From Pedobacter sp. (GTDB lineage: Bacteria; Bacteroidota; Bacteroidia; Sphingobacteriales; Sphingobacteriaceae), in the NCBI GenBank assembly GCA_028287885.1, contig JAQBOT010000228.1:1-7912 (forward strand): a DNA stretch of 7,912 nt. The letters are read 5' to 3'. The translations under genes and the position numbers were made by a program. The stretch's first letter is position 1. Each line of letters begins with the position of its first letter. This document shows positions 1 to 7,434 of the stretch, piece after piece. A model generated the notes under the pieces. It saw only the letters and a program-made list of their open reading frames with translations. It was not told the DNA's origin and did no database searches.

Positions 1-2146
1 GACGCTCTGTACCAACGATGGCCAAACCACCAGCTTCCTTCACACCTGCACCCAACTTAATATCCGTACCACGACCAGCCATGTTGGTGGCAATGGTTAC
101 TGTACCAGCCTGACCAGCTTCAGCAACAATATCTGCTTCTCTCTGGTGCATTTTCGCATTCAGTACATTGTGCTTTATTCCGCGAAGCTTAAGCATGCGG
201 CTTAACAACTCAGAGATCTCCACCGAAGTTGTACCCACCAATACCGGGCGTCCAGCTTGAGTTAATTGAACAATCTCCTCTGCTACCGCATTGTATTTTT
301 CACGGACCGTGCGGTAAACATAATCCTGCTGATCTTTTCTTGTAATTGCACGGTTTGTAGGAATCTCTACCACGTCGAGTTTATAGATCGACCAGAACTC
401 ACCAGCTTCCGTAGTTGCTGTACCTGTCATACCACATAGCTTGTGGTACATCCGGAAGAAGTTCTGCAAAGTAACCGTCGCGTAAGTCTGTGAGGCATCT
501 TCAACTTTTACGTTTTCTTTTGCTTCAATAGCCTGGTGTAAACCATCTGAGTAACGGCGACCATCCATAATACGGCCGGTCTGCTCATCTACAATCTTAA
601 TCTTACCTTCATCAATGATGTATTCTACATCTGCTTCAAATAAGGTATAAGCTTTAAGCAACTGGTTAACCGAGTGTATGCGTTCTGCTTTGATGGAATA
701 ATCACGCATCAGCTCATCCTTACGGGATACCTTTTCTTCATTGCTTAAGGTAGATTTCTCTATCTCAGCAATCTCAGTACCTACATCAGGCAGTACAAAG
801 AAATGTGGGTCTTCACCTGATTTCGTAATCAGCTCAATACCTTTCTCTGTAAGTTCTACCTGGTTATTTTTTTCATCGATATAGAAGAACAGTTCTGAAT
901 CTACCTTAGGCATATTCTTAGACTGGTCTGCCATATAATGGTTTTCAGTTTTCAACAAGGTTTGCTTAACACCACCCTCACTCAAAAACTTAATCAATGC
1001 TTTATTTTTAGGCAAACCACGGAAAGCTCTTAATAAAGCCAATCCACCTTCACCCTCTTCCGTTCCTGTTTTACCGTCGTTTATTAATTTTTTCGCCTCG
1101 TTCAAAGCGCGTGATACATAATCTTTCTGCGCAGCAACCAAACGCTCAATACGCGGCTTCAATTCATAGAATTCATGCTGATCACCAAATGGAACCGGAC
1201 CAGAGATGATCAATGGTGTTCTTGCATCATCAATCAATACCGAATCGACCTCATCCACCATAGCAAAGTGCAGCTTGCGTTGAACCAATTGGTCAGGCGT
1301 CTGGGACATATTGTCACGCAGGTAGTCAAAACCAAATTCATTGTTCGTACCGTAGGTGATATCAGCCAGGTATGCTTTTCTGCGTTGCTCGGAGTTTGGC
1401 TCGTGTTTATCGATACAATCAACAGTTAGACCATGAAATTCAAATAGCGGACCATTCCACTCCGAGTCACGACGGGCAAGGTAATCGTTGACGGTTACAA
1501 TGTGTACTCCCTTTCCGGCTAAAGCATTCAGGTAGGCCGGCAATGTACTTACCAAGGTTTTACCCTCACCTGTTGCCATCTCCGCGATTTTGCCACTATG
1601 CAAAACCACACCACCAATCAACTGTACATCATAATGCACCATATTCCAAACGACGTCAGAACCTGCAGCATCCCAATGGTTTGCCCAGATTGCCTTATCA
1701 CCAGAAACAGTTACATTGGCTCTGCGAGCCGCATAATCACGATCGTGTTGGGTGGCGGTAACTTCAAGAAACTGGTTCTCAGAAAAACGTCTCGACGTTT
1801 CCTTTATAACAGCAAAAGCTTCCGGTAATATATTTAATAAAACAACTTCAAGTTCTTTATCCCGGTCATTCGCTAAGGCGTCAACCTGATCATAAATCGC
1901 CGTCTTTTCCGCCAATGCAAGGTCTTTATTATCTGCATCAACTTTCAACAGACTGATTTTGCTGTCTATTTCTTCTAAAGATTTTGCAATTAGATCCTTA
2001 AAGTAGAGTGTTTTTCCACGTAACTCATCGTTCGACAAGCTGGATAACTTTGCGTATTCTTCGTTTATTTTGATTACAAGGGGTTGGATCGCCTTAATAT
2101 CTCTTTCCGATTTACTTCCAAAAACCTTGGTTAAAAATCCTAACAT
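1..2146 (-). CDS. secA: Protein translocase ATPase SecA, N-terminal 715 residues (3' end outside window)
   Basis: SecA is the cytosolic ATPase motor that drives preproteins through SecYEG. I translated the minus strand from ATG at 2146 to the left edge and found one uninterrupted frame. Visible motifs: Walker A MATGEGKT at about 190-197, [10 protein letters not shown] at 218-227, LRDNM at 276-280, Walker B DEVD at 298-301 followed by [14 protein letters not shown], the preprotein cross-linking region, [15 protein letters not shown] at 563-577, and in NBD2 VGTTSVE at 637-643 and [12 protein letters not shown] at 688-699. The frame ends in [12 protein letters not shown], just before the expected HESRRID. 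The rest of NBD2, the helical scaffold and the C-terminal tail are missing because of the window edge. Walker A lies about 90 residues later than in E. coli SecA, and the stretch from Walker B to GMTGT is about 110 residues longer; both fit the roughly 1100-residue Bacteroidota form. The start is supported by an in-frame TAG two codons upstream. No clear promoter was found. Confidence 0.98.
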   Translation of the reverse strand, partial: MLGFLTKVFGSKSERDIKAIQPLVIKINEEYAKLSSLSNDELRGKTLYFKDLIAKSLEEIDSKISLLKVDADNKDLALAEKTAIYDQVDALANDRDKELEVVLLNILPEAFAVIKETSRRFSENQFLEVTATQHDRDYAARRANVTVSGDKAIWANHWDAAGSDVVWNMVHYDVQLIGGVVLHSGKIAEMATGEGKTLVSTLPAYLNALAGKGVHIVTVNDYLARRDSEWNGPLFEFHGLTVDCIDKHEPNSEQRRKAYLADITYGTNNEFGFDYLRDNMSQTPDQLVQRKLHFAMVDEVDSVLIDDARTPLIISGPVPFGDQHEFYELKPRIERLVAAQKDYVSRALNEAKKLINDGKTGTEEGEGGLALLRAFRGLPKNKALIKFLSEGGVKQTLLKTENHYMADQSKNMPKVDSELFFYIDEKNNQVELTEKGIELITKSGEDPHFFVLPDVGTEIAEIEKSTLSNEEKVSRKDELMRDYSIKAERIHSVNQLLKAYTLFEADVEYIIDEGKIKIVDEQTGRIMDGRRYSDGLHQAIEAKENVKVEDASQTYATVTLQNFFRMYHKLCGMTGTATTEAGEFWSIYKLDVVEIPTNRAITRKDQQDYVYRTVREKYNAVAEEIVQLTQAGRPVLVGTTSVEISELLSRMLKLRGIKHNVLNAKMHQREADIVAEAGQAGTVTIATNMAGRGTDIKLGAGVKEAGGLAIVGTER

Positions 2147-2313
2147 CTTCTATGCCTGTGTTAATTTATTTAAAATCCTAAAATTACAACAATTACGCCA
2201 TTGGTCTTTATGAGCCATTATGGCAGCTGCTGGGCGCTAAAATTACGAAATATCCGTTACTTTGTGAATGCAGGCATGGATTATTTAAGATAATTAAACA
2301 TAAAGTTTAAAAA

Positions 2314-2340
2314 GTTAGCCAAAGCGGTATCTTTGCTAAC
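2314..2340. repeat. Near-perfect palindrome overlapping the purD promoter and abutting its ATG
   Basis: The left arm GTTAGC-C-AAAG (2314-2324) is complementary to the right arm CTTTGCTAAC (2331-2340). It gives ten base pairs with a single bulged C and a six-base centre, CGGTAT. The right arm contains most of the -7 box and ends on the base before the purD ATG. As DNA it looks like an operator overlapping a promoter. If read through from an upstream start, it would form an RNA hairpin directly before the start codon. The symmetry is seen directly; the regulatory role is inferred. Confidence 0.6.
2328..2335 (+). promoter_or_regulatory. Bacteroidota-type -7 box (TATCTTTG) for purD
   Basis: TATCTTTG matches the Bacteroidota sigma-A -7 consensus TAnnTTTG at every defined position. 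It ends five bases before the purD ATG at 2341, so transcription would begin at or within a base or two of the start codon. No good -33 TTG is visible at the usual distance; the region around 2305 reads GTTTAA. The absence of any Shine-Dalgarno-like sequence fits a leaderless or nearly leaderless message. Confidence 0.6.
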
Positions 2341-3612
2341 ATGAATATCTTACTATTAGGTTCTGGCGGCAGAGAAAGTGCTCTAGCCTGGAAAATGAGC
2401 CAGTCACCGCTTTGCACAAACCTATTTATAGCACCCGGCAATGGGGGCACAGCAGCTTACGGCAAAAACGTTCACGTTAACCCCAACAACTTTCAGGCGG
2501 TAAAAACATTGGTTTTGAAAGACAACATCAACATGGTTGTGGTTGGCCCGGAAGAACCTTTAGTAAATGGTATTCACGATTTCTTTCTGGCCGATGAACT
2601 GCTGGCAAAAATCCCCGTTATCGGTCCCAGAAAACAAGGTGCAATCCTGGAAGGTAGTAAAGACTTCTCCAAGCAGTTTATGGTTCGACACGGTATTCCA
2701 ACTGCCGGATCCAAGACATTTAGTAAGGACACCCTTGCAGAAGGCCTTAGTTATCTGGAGCACCATGCCCTACCAATTGTCCTAAAAGCAGACGGTTTAG
2801 CCGCCGGAAAAGGTGTGCTGATCATCGACAACAATGAAGAAGCGCAGCGGGAGCTTGAACTTATGCTTAGCGGCAAGTTTGGAGAAGCAGGCACAACCGT
2901 TGTTGTAGAAGAGTTTTTAACCGGCATTGAGCTATCGATGTTTGTTTTGACAGATGGCGACAACTATGTGATCCTTCCAGAAGCAAAAGATTATAAACGC
3001 ATTGGACATGCAGATACCGGCCTGAATACCGGCGGGATGGGCTCCGTATCGCCCGTTCCATTCGCTACACCGGAGTTTATCAAGGAAGTAGAAGAAAGTA
3101 TCATCATACCAACCATTCAAGGCTTAAAGAAAGATAAAATCGATTATACCGGCTTTATTTTCTTCGGCCTGATCAAAGTAGACGAGAAACCATTTCTGAT
3201 CGAGTACAATTGCCGAATGGGCGATCCGGAAACGGAGAGCGTCATCCCGAGAATTGAAAATGACCTTGTGGAGTTGTTTGTTGCTGCATCTGAGAAAAAA
3301 CTTAATGGAGTAACCTTGCAGATCAGCTCAAAGTCGGCGGCTACAATTATGATTGTTGCCGGCGGTTATCCCGGAGAATATGAAAAAGGAAAAGCCATTA
3401 CCGGGATTGAAAACATCCGCAGCTCCTTTGCTTTCCATGCAGGAACCTTAGCAGAGGCTGGGCAGATCAAAAGCAACGGAGGCCGCGTTATCGCGATCAC
3501 AAGTTTGCAGGATACCTTCTTTGATGCCTTGCAATCTGCAACAGCAGATGCGGCAAGAATATATTTTGACGGCAAATACTTTAGGGAAGATATCGGGTTT
3601 GACCTCGCCTAA
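2341..3612 (+). CDS. purD: Phosphoribosylamine--glycine ligase (GAR synthetase) PurD
   Basis: PurD catalyses the second step of de novo purine synthesis: phosphoribosylamine + glycine + ATP gives glycinamide ribonucleotide + ADP + Pi, in the cytosol. The 423 residues compare with 429 in E. coli, so the gene is complete. An N-terminal domain (about 1-100) carries LLLGSGGRESA at 4-14. An ATP-grasp core (about 101-295) has EGSKDFSK, the glycine-rich loop KADGLAAGKGV at 149-159, TGLNTGGMG at 226-234, and the metal-binding segment IEYNCRMGDPETE at 287-299. A C-terminal GARS domain (about 325-418) has AGGYPGEYEKGKAI and NGGRV. The usual GGREHA motif reads GGRESA here (Ser13 instead of His), which may be a lineage variant. 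The gene diverges from secA; no other pur gene is in view, so it appears to stand alone. The start is set by the conserved N-terminus and the promoter just upstream. Confidence 0.98.
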   Translation: MNILLLGSGGRESALAWKMSQSPLCTNLFIAPGNGGTAAYGKNVHVNPNNFQAVKTLVLKDNINMVVVGPEEPLVNGIHDFFLADELLAKIPVIGPRKQGAILEGSKDFSKQFMVRHGIPTAGSKTFSKDTLAEGLSYLEHHALPIVLKADGLAAGKGVLIIDNNEEAQRELELMLSGKFGEAGTTVVVEEFLTGIELSMFVLTDGDNYVILPEAKDYKRIGHADTGLNTGGMGSVSPVPFATPEFIKEVEESIIIPTIQGLKKDKIDYTGFIFFGLIKVDEKPFLIEYNCRMGDPETESVIPRIENDLVELFVAASEKKLNGVTLQISSKSAATIMIVAGGYPGEYEKGKAITGIENIRSSFAFHAGTLAEAGQIKSNGGRVIAITSLQDTFFDALQSATADAARIYFDGKYFREDIGFDLA

Positions 3613-3666
3613 GCTGCTGCGGTAACTGCAACAGCCTACCTGATCCCAAAAATTGTGGTAATTACA

Positions 3667-3702
3667 ACTACGTTAACAATCTGCTTGGCTCGTTAACGTA
3701 GT
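3667..3702. repeat. Perfect 11-bp inverted repeat in the convergent spacer, possible bidirectional terminator
   Basis: ACTACGTTAAC (3667-3677) and GTTAACGTAGT (3692-3702) are exact reverse complements separated by 14 bases. They lie between the converging ends of purD (stop ending at 3612) and the minus-strand DUF4468-like gene (ending at 3771), where a shared terminator would be expected. There is no T-run after the stem on either strand and the stem has only 4 GC pairs of 11, so it is not a classic intrinsic terminator. It could equally be a protein-binding site or an RNA 3'-end structure. Confidence 0.5.
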
Positions 3703-3742
3703 ATCTATCGATCTTGTAAAAAACGTCGTTAATGTAATATCT
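3691..3742 (+). repeat. Imperfect 16-base direct repeat, 36 bases apart
   Basis: CGTTAACGTAGTATCT (3691-3706) recurs as CGTTAATGTAATATCT (3727-3742) with 14 of 16 identical bases. The first copy includes the right arm of the inverted repeat at 3667-3702, so the left arm could pair with either copy (the second with one G-U pair and one mismatch). A sequence one base short of a -7 box, CATCTTTG (3744-3751), follows the second copy. Confidence 0.45.
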
Positions 3743-3770
3743 CCATCTTTGCAAATACCAAAAGAAGCAA

Positions 3771-4418
3771 CTAAAATTCTGTGTCTAACTTCTTGCTCAT
3801 TTCCTTTTGTACAACATTAAATGTGAGTAGCATTTTCTCATTTAAGGTCTTGAGTACACGCATACGTTGGCGCTTGTTGTTTTGCTTGCGGTTTGCCAAT
3901 TCACTTACCGGCCTTGCAGCCGTTAGAAAATCAGCATAGGTAGTGTATTTTGCGGCTTCACCATAAGCATAGTCAGGCACTTCAATTTTGATTTTGTACT
4001 TCCCATCTTTAACGATCAAGGATAAATCACCATTAAAAAAATACTTATCCGGGCGGGGATCTTCAGACATTCGACCAACCGCCGTGATATCGCTGATGTC
4101 ATAGAAATTATTTATGCTACAAATACCCGATTCAGCATCATAAATAGAAGTCCCGAGCTTATTGTTTGTAAAAGCCTTCTGGATGGCAAGCTTTGCCCTG
4201 GAGAATAATTCTTGTTTCGTCGTATTTGGCAACTCAACAACCCGTTCAACCTGAACGATATTGTTTTTTACAGGTAAATAATCCTCCAGTGCTACCGTGT
4301 CTGGTATGATCGAGCCGTTACGCTCGGTACTCCAGGTAGTCACATCCTGGGCCTTTAGGTTGGTAATACAGAATAGAGCCATTAAGGCAGTAGAGAGCCA
4401 AAAACCTAAGTTTTTCAT
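3771..4418 (-). CDS. Exported DUF4468-like protein of unknown function
   Basis: The product (215 residues) begins MKNLGFWLST, followed by a hydrophobic stretch and a signal-peptidase I site after LKA, giving a mature protein that starts QDVTTW; it should be periplasmic or surface-associated. Residues 54-147 resemble the DUF4468 domain common in Bacteroidota: a strand VQVERVVELP, then TTKQELFSRAKLAIQKAF, a YDAESG turn, and later strands DLSLIVKDGKYKIKIEV. The C-terminal 45 residues are basic and probably helical (RKQNNKRQRMR). The function of DUF4468 is unknown and the family assignment here is by eye. The frame extends upstream to an ATG at 4484, one base past the acetyltransferase stop (TAA-C-ATG). 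I prefer the start at 4418 because it puts a normal signal peptide at the N-terminus; use of 4484 would add 22 polar residues in front. The gene is probably co-transcribed with the GNAT gene. Confidence 0.75.
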   Translation of the reverse strand: MKNLGFWLSTALMALFCITNLKAQDVTTWSTERNGSIIPDTVALEDYLPVKNNIVQVERVVELPNTTKQELFSRAKLAIQKAFTNNKLGTSIYDAESGICSINNFYDISDITAVGRMSEDPRPDKYFFNGDLSLIVKDGKYKIKIEVPDYAYGEAAKYTTYADFLTAARPVSELANRKQNNKRQRMRVLKTLNEKMLLTFNVVQKEMSKKLDTEF

Positions 4419-4485
4419 TTTTAAAAGCGTTAATAATATTTGATTGTTTGTGTTTACACTCCGATTAGTTAGTGGCTCGCTCATG

Positions 4486-4884
4486 TTAGGATTTCCGGTT
4501 GATCAGAAATGCAGTGTCTATTTTTTCCAAACCGATCTTCGGATAATAATCCATGGCTGCCGGAGCAGAAAGCAACAATAACATGCATTGATCACCGATA
4601 ATTTCCTTCGTCATGTACAACAGCTTTTTTCCAACTCCTGCTTTCTGGTATTCCAAGTCGACAGCAAGGTCAGAGAGGTAACAGCAGAAACAAAAATCCG
4701 TTACTGACCTTGCTACACCAACCAGCCGATCGCCATCCCATGCGGAAACAATCAGGTTTGAGTTGGCATACATCTGCTCAATCCTCTCTTTGTCGTCTAT
4801 TGGCCTATTTAGGCCAGCACTCTTGTATACTGAAATAATCGATTCAGCGTCTGGCCTTACACCTTTCTTATAGGTAATATTCAT
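4486..4884 (-). CDS. GNAT-family N-acetyltransferase
   Basis: A small cytosolic acetyl-CoA-dependent acetyltransferase of 132 residues; the substrate cannot be read from sequence. It begins MNITYKKG, has strand LIVSAWDGDRLVGVARSV at 44-61, then the core CCYLSDLAVDLEYQKAGVGKKLL at 68-89. This contains GNAT motif A, with the acetyl-CoA pyrophosphate loop QKAGVG at 80-85. Near the end PAAMDYYPKIGLEKI is the usual GNAT motif B-type segment. Three cysteines cluster in FCFCCY at 65-70. The open frame runs upstream to an ATG at 4965 that would add 27 residues rich in hydrophobic and basic amino acids. I chose 4884 because the GNAT fold starts there and the longer form would overlap the divergent neighbour's start codon. 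The last codon lies one base before an ATG in the next frame (4484), which suggests an operon with the DUF4468-like gene. Confidence 0.9.
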   Translation of the reverse strand: MNITYKKGVRPDAESIISVYKSAGLNRPIDDKERIEQMYANSNLIVSAWDGDRLVGVARSVTDFCFCCYLSDLAVDLEYQKAGVGKKLLYMTKEIIGDQCMLLLLSAPAAMDYYPKIGLEKIDTAFLINRKS

Positions 4885-4963
4885 GCCTATTAAGATAACG
4901 CTTTTGCAGCATAAACGAAACAAGCTAAACCTCATGCCTGTTATTAAATAAACAGCAAAAAAC

Positions 4964-5806
4964 ATGATTAAGAACCAGGTCGCTTTACTTGTCCATACAA
5001 GTGATCGGTACCGCCTGCTTTACCAGGGCTTCGTTTATTTCTTTAATAAATATTGGGATTGGAAGATTCCCTTCAACTATTATTTCGCAACAGAAGAAAT
5101 TAATGTAGATCTACAAGGATTCAAAAACATCAAAAGCGGCAAAGGGGAATGGACAGATCGACTGCGTAACCTTCTTGATCAAATAGACGAGGAATATGTA
5201 ATCTACTTTCAGGAGGACATGTGGCTAAACAAACCGGTAAGTGAAGCCTTTTTTACCGAATTACCAGATCTAACCATCCGGAATGATTGGAAACAAGTAA
5301 AGTTGAATTCATCCGACGTATTTAAAACCGCGAATACAAGCCAGTTCATTCAAGGTTTTAACGTCGCCCGCATAGATAACAAAGTCAGCAAATACCTGAT
5401 GTCCCACCAGGTTACCCTATGGAACAAACAGTTTCTCAAAGCACAATTAATACCCAGTGAAAATCCCTGGAGAAACGAGCGCCGCGGTACGGCACGACTA
5501 AAGAAACTAGATCCCCCCATTTATCACATTGATTATTTTGCAGAAAATGGTTACCCAGCCATCAATAACAATGCTCCAGAAATCACCCGCAGTGAGTATA
5601 GAACCATTTCTTCTAATGCCTCACTTAATGATTCCGCTGTTCCTTTTATTGAAGAACTGGAAAACGATCGCAAATTAGAGGAGTATGCCGCAATACTTCA
5701 AAATCACTATAACCACAAGCTTACCCACGACGGTAACGAAAAGCCTTTGAAAAAAGATGTATTCAAACGTTTTAAGGATTGGTTCAAGCAACTGTTCTCT
5801 AAATAA
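4964..5806 (+). CDS. Glycosyltransferase-like protein, unassigned family
   Basis: The product has 280 residues with no signal peptide or membrane span. It opens with a strand and turn, QVALLVHTSDRYRLL (5-19), then YQGFVYFFNKYWDWKIPFNYYFATEE, as in GT-A-type sugar transferases where the donor nucleotide sits in the first strand-loop. GEWTDRLRNLLDQI (61-74) and VIYFQEDMWL (79-88) follow; the acidic ED at 84-85 sits where a GT-A DxD-like metal site would be. A later block, LWNKQFLKAQLIPSENPWRNER (152-173), resembles the aromatic PW(x)E segment of such proteins. The C-terminus (about 264-280, KKDVFKRFKDWFKQLF) is a basic amphipathic helix that could lie on the inner membrane. The likely role is addition of a sugar to a surface glycan, but donor and acceptor are unknown and no polysaccharide cluster is visible. 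The gene is transcribed away from the GNAT gene, 79 bases from that gene's chosen start, and stands alone before a 222-base spacer. The family call is inferred from motif layout. Confidence 0.6.
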   Translation: MIKNQVALLVHTSDRYRLLYQGFVYFFNKYWDWKIPFNYYFATEEINVDLQGFKNIKSGKGEWTDRLRNLLDQIDEEYVIYFQEDMWLNKPVSEAFFTELPDLTIRNDWKQVKLNSSDVFKTANTSQFIQGFNVARIDNKVSKYLMSHQVTLWNKQFLKAQLIPSENPWRNERRGTARLKKLDPPIYHIDYFAENGYPAINNNAPEITRSEYRTISSNASLNDSAVPFIEELENDRKLEEYAAILQNHYNHKLTHDGNEKPLKKDVFKRFKDWFKQLFSK

Positions 5807-6002
5807 CTGCGGCGGGGCTACTTTCTGTAACTTTTAAGTCGGAAAAGCTATAAATTGTCCCACTGATTTTGTACTCTCTTAAAAGCGGCGTAATTTACAG
5901 GTGAAAAACAAATAAAATCCCCATCCATCCCTAAAATCTCAGATTATTTGATTGTCTTAACGATTACTTTCAATAAAACACTTTCCTACTGCAGCAAACG
6001 AG

Positions 6003-6010
6003 TAAGTTTG
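6003..6010 (+). promoter_or_regulatory. Bacteroidota-type -7 box (TAAGTTTG) for the efflux operon
   Basis: TAAGTTTG fits TAnnTTTG exactly and ends 18 bases before the ATG of the TolC-family gene, giving a predicted leader of roughly a dozen bases. A weak -33 candidate, TTTC at 5982-5985, lies 17 bases upstream. The rest of the 222-base spacer (5807-6028) holds no open frame, strong terminator or repeat that I can see; only short weak inverted repeats such as CTTTT...AAAAG near 5831-5847 are present. No regulator gene is adjacent. Confidence 0.55.
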
Positions 6011-6028
6011 TGATGTATTAAACACACT

Positions 6029-7423
6029 ATGGTACCTGTGAAATCAATTACAATCGTTCTCCTATACATCTGGCTATGTACTGCCGGAGATTCGATGGCA
6101 CAAACGCTTACCTTGAAAGAAGCAGTAAATACCGCGCTGCAGAATTACGATGTTATAAAGGCCAAAAGCAACTATGTAAAAGCGTCACAAGCCACCGTTC
6201 AGCAGAATGTGCTAGACTACCTACCCAACCTTAGTCTATCTGCGCAAAATGATTACGGCACGATAAACGGGCAGAGTGGTCCCGCATATGGATTTGGGGG
6301 ACTCGGCGTTGCCTCCTCGGGCCCCGTGCTCGATAAGCAGAACTGGAATGCCGCTTTTGGTGGCCTGTACGTTGCCAACATCAATTGGGATTTCTTCAGC
6401 TTCGGACGTGTTAAGGGACGTGTAAAGGTTGCCCGCGCCATACTAAACCGCGACGAAAAGGATCTTGAGCAGGAGAAATTCCAGCATGAGGTCCGCGTCT
6501 CCGCAGCTTACCTTAACTTACTCGCTGCACAACGTTTACGATTATCGCAACAAAGAAATCTTCAGCGTGCAGAAACTTTTAAAAACACCGCAGTCGTCCG
6601 GGCGATGAACGGGCTCAATGCAGGTGTAGACTCTTCCCTTGCCAAAGCAGAAGTGTCAAGCGCTAAGATTGCTTTGACCAAAGCGCTTGATGTCGAACAG
6701 GAACAGGCAAACAGACTTGGTATTTTGATGGGGATCTCGGCTGTTGATTTCAAGTTAGACACTGCCTCAATCACCCGCATCCCGACTACGTTTGGCCAGG
6801 ATACACTCCAGGAACGTGCACATCCTATTCTGAATTATTATCGTCAGCGTATTGAAGTCAGCAACGAACAGGCAAAGTTTTTCAAAAAAGCCATTTTTCC
6901 AACCTTTTCTTTCTTCGGGGTTATGCAGGGACGAGGATCCGGATTTAGCACGGCTTATGCGCTAGACCAATCAGCCTTTTCAAGAAGTTATACAGAGGGC
7001 ATCAATCCTGTTAGAGGGAACTATTTGTTGGGTATTGGTGTATCCTGGAACTTAACCACCATCGCCAGGAGTAGACCAGCAGTGCGGGCACAGGAATATA
7101 TATCTCGCGGCCTGCAAGATGAATATGAGCAGGTGGACAGGCAGCTAACAGCTCAGCTTCAACTTGCCGACAATAAGATCATCAATGCAGTAAACAACTA
7201 CAATGAGGCTCCAGTACAAATGAAAGCGGCTTCCGATGCCTACCTTCAAAAGAACACGCTGTACAAAAATGGGTTAACAACCATTGTTGATCTAACACAG
7301 GCCTTGTATCTTTTGAACAGGGCAGAAACGGACCGTGATATTGCCTACACCAATGTATGGCAGGCGCTTCTATTGAAATCAGCCGCACTAGGCGATTTTA
7401 CTGTATTTATAAACGAATTTTAA
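6029..7423 (+). CDS. TolC-family outer-membrane efflux factor
   Basis: This protein forms the trimeric outer-membrane duct of a tripartite efflux pump. The 464 residues are normal for the family. A signal peptide spans about 1-24 (hydrophobic core ITIVLLYIWL, cleavage after SMA before QTLTL). LTLKEAVNTALQNYD at 26-41 is the typical opening of the first outer-membrane efflux repeat. YLPNLSLSAQ and NINWDFFSFGRVKGRV (118-132) match the first beta-hairpin and the return into the coiled-coil helices, followed by long helices (about 140-230). The second repeat begins near HPILNYYRQRIEVSNEQAK, with IFPTFSFFG as its beta-strand region, and ends with NGLTTIVDLTQALYLLNRAE and a final long helix. The first strand region carries a glycine-rich loop (YGFGGLGV, 87-94). 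The stop is 11 bases before the RND gene, so the two are almost certainly one operon. The substrate is unknown. Confidence 0.95.
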   Translation: MVPVKSITIVLLYIWLCTAGDSMAQTLTLKEAVNTALQNYDVIKAKSNYVKASQATVQQNVLDYLPNLSLSAQNDYGTINGQSGPAYGFGGLGVASSGPVLDKQNWNAAFGGLYVANINWDFFSFGRVKGRVKVARAILNRDEKDLEQEKFQHEVRVSAAYLNLLAAQRLRLSQQRNLQRAETFKNTAVVRAMNGLNAGVDSSLAKAEVSSAKIALTKALDVEQEQANRLGILMGISAVDFKLDTASITRIPTTFGQDTLQERAHPILNYYRQRIEVSNEQAKFFKKAIFPTFSFFGVMQGRGSGFSTAYALDQSAFSRSYTEGINPVRGNYLLGIGVSWNLTTIARSRPAVRAQEYISRGLQDEYEQVDRQLTAQLQLADNKIINAVNNYNEAPVQMKAASDAYLQKNTLYKNGLTTIVDLTQALYLLNRAETDRDIAYTNVWQALLLKSAALGDFTVFINEF

Positions 7424-7434
7424 CAATCAGCTGA

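Noticed and set aside
65..715. Possible frameshift or truncation in secA, because the gene has no stop in the window
   Set aside because: Step-by-step translation shows one continuous frame to base 2; the missing stop is due to the window edge.
1175..1828. Open frames on both strands within 1175-1828
   Set aside because: They lie in other frames of secA, whose minus-strand frame is continuous and carries all expected motifs.
2179..2245. Two copies of TAATTTTA on the minus strand (2186-2179 and 2245-2238) as secA promoter -7 boxes
   Set aside because: Each differs from TAnnTTTG at the last base and neither has a TTG at the right distance upstream. In AT-rich spacer sequence such matches are expected by chance.
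3744..3751. CATCTTTG as a plus-strand promoter in the convergent spacer
   Set aside because: The first base deviates from TAnnTTTG, the nearest TTG is too far upstream, and no plus-strand gene follows before 4964.
4885..4965. N-terminal extension of the GNAT protein to the ATG at 4965
   Set aside because: The extra 27 residues look like translated spacer, fall outside the GNAT fold, and would make the gene overlap the start codon of the divergent gene. The ATG at 4884 fits better.
5831..5885. Inverted repeat CTTTTAAG / CTTAAAAG downstream of the glycosyltransferase-like gene as a terminator
   Set aside because: The arms are AT-only apart from their end pairs, are separated by 39 bases and have no T-run, so a stable terminator is not supported.
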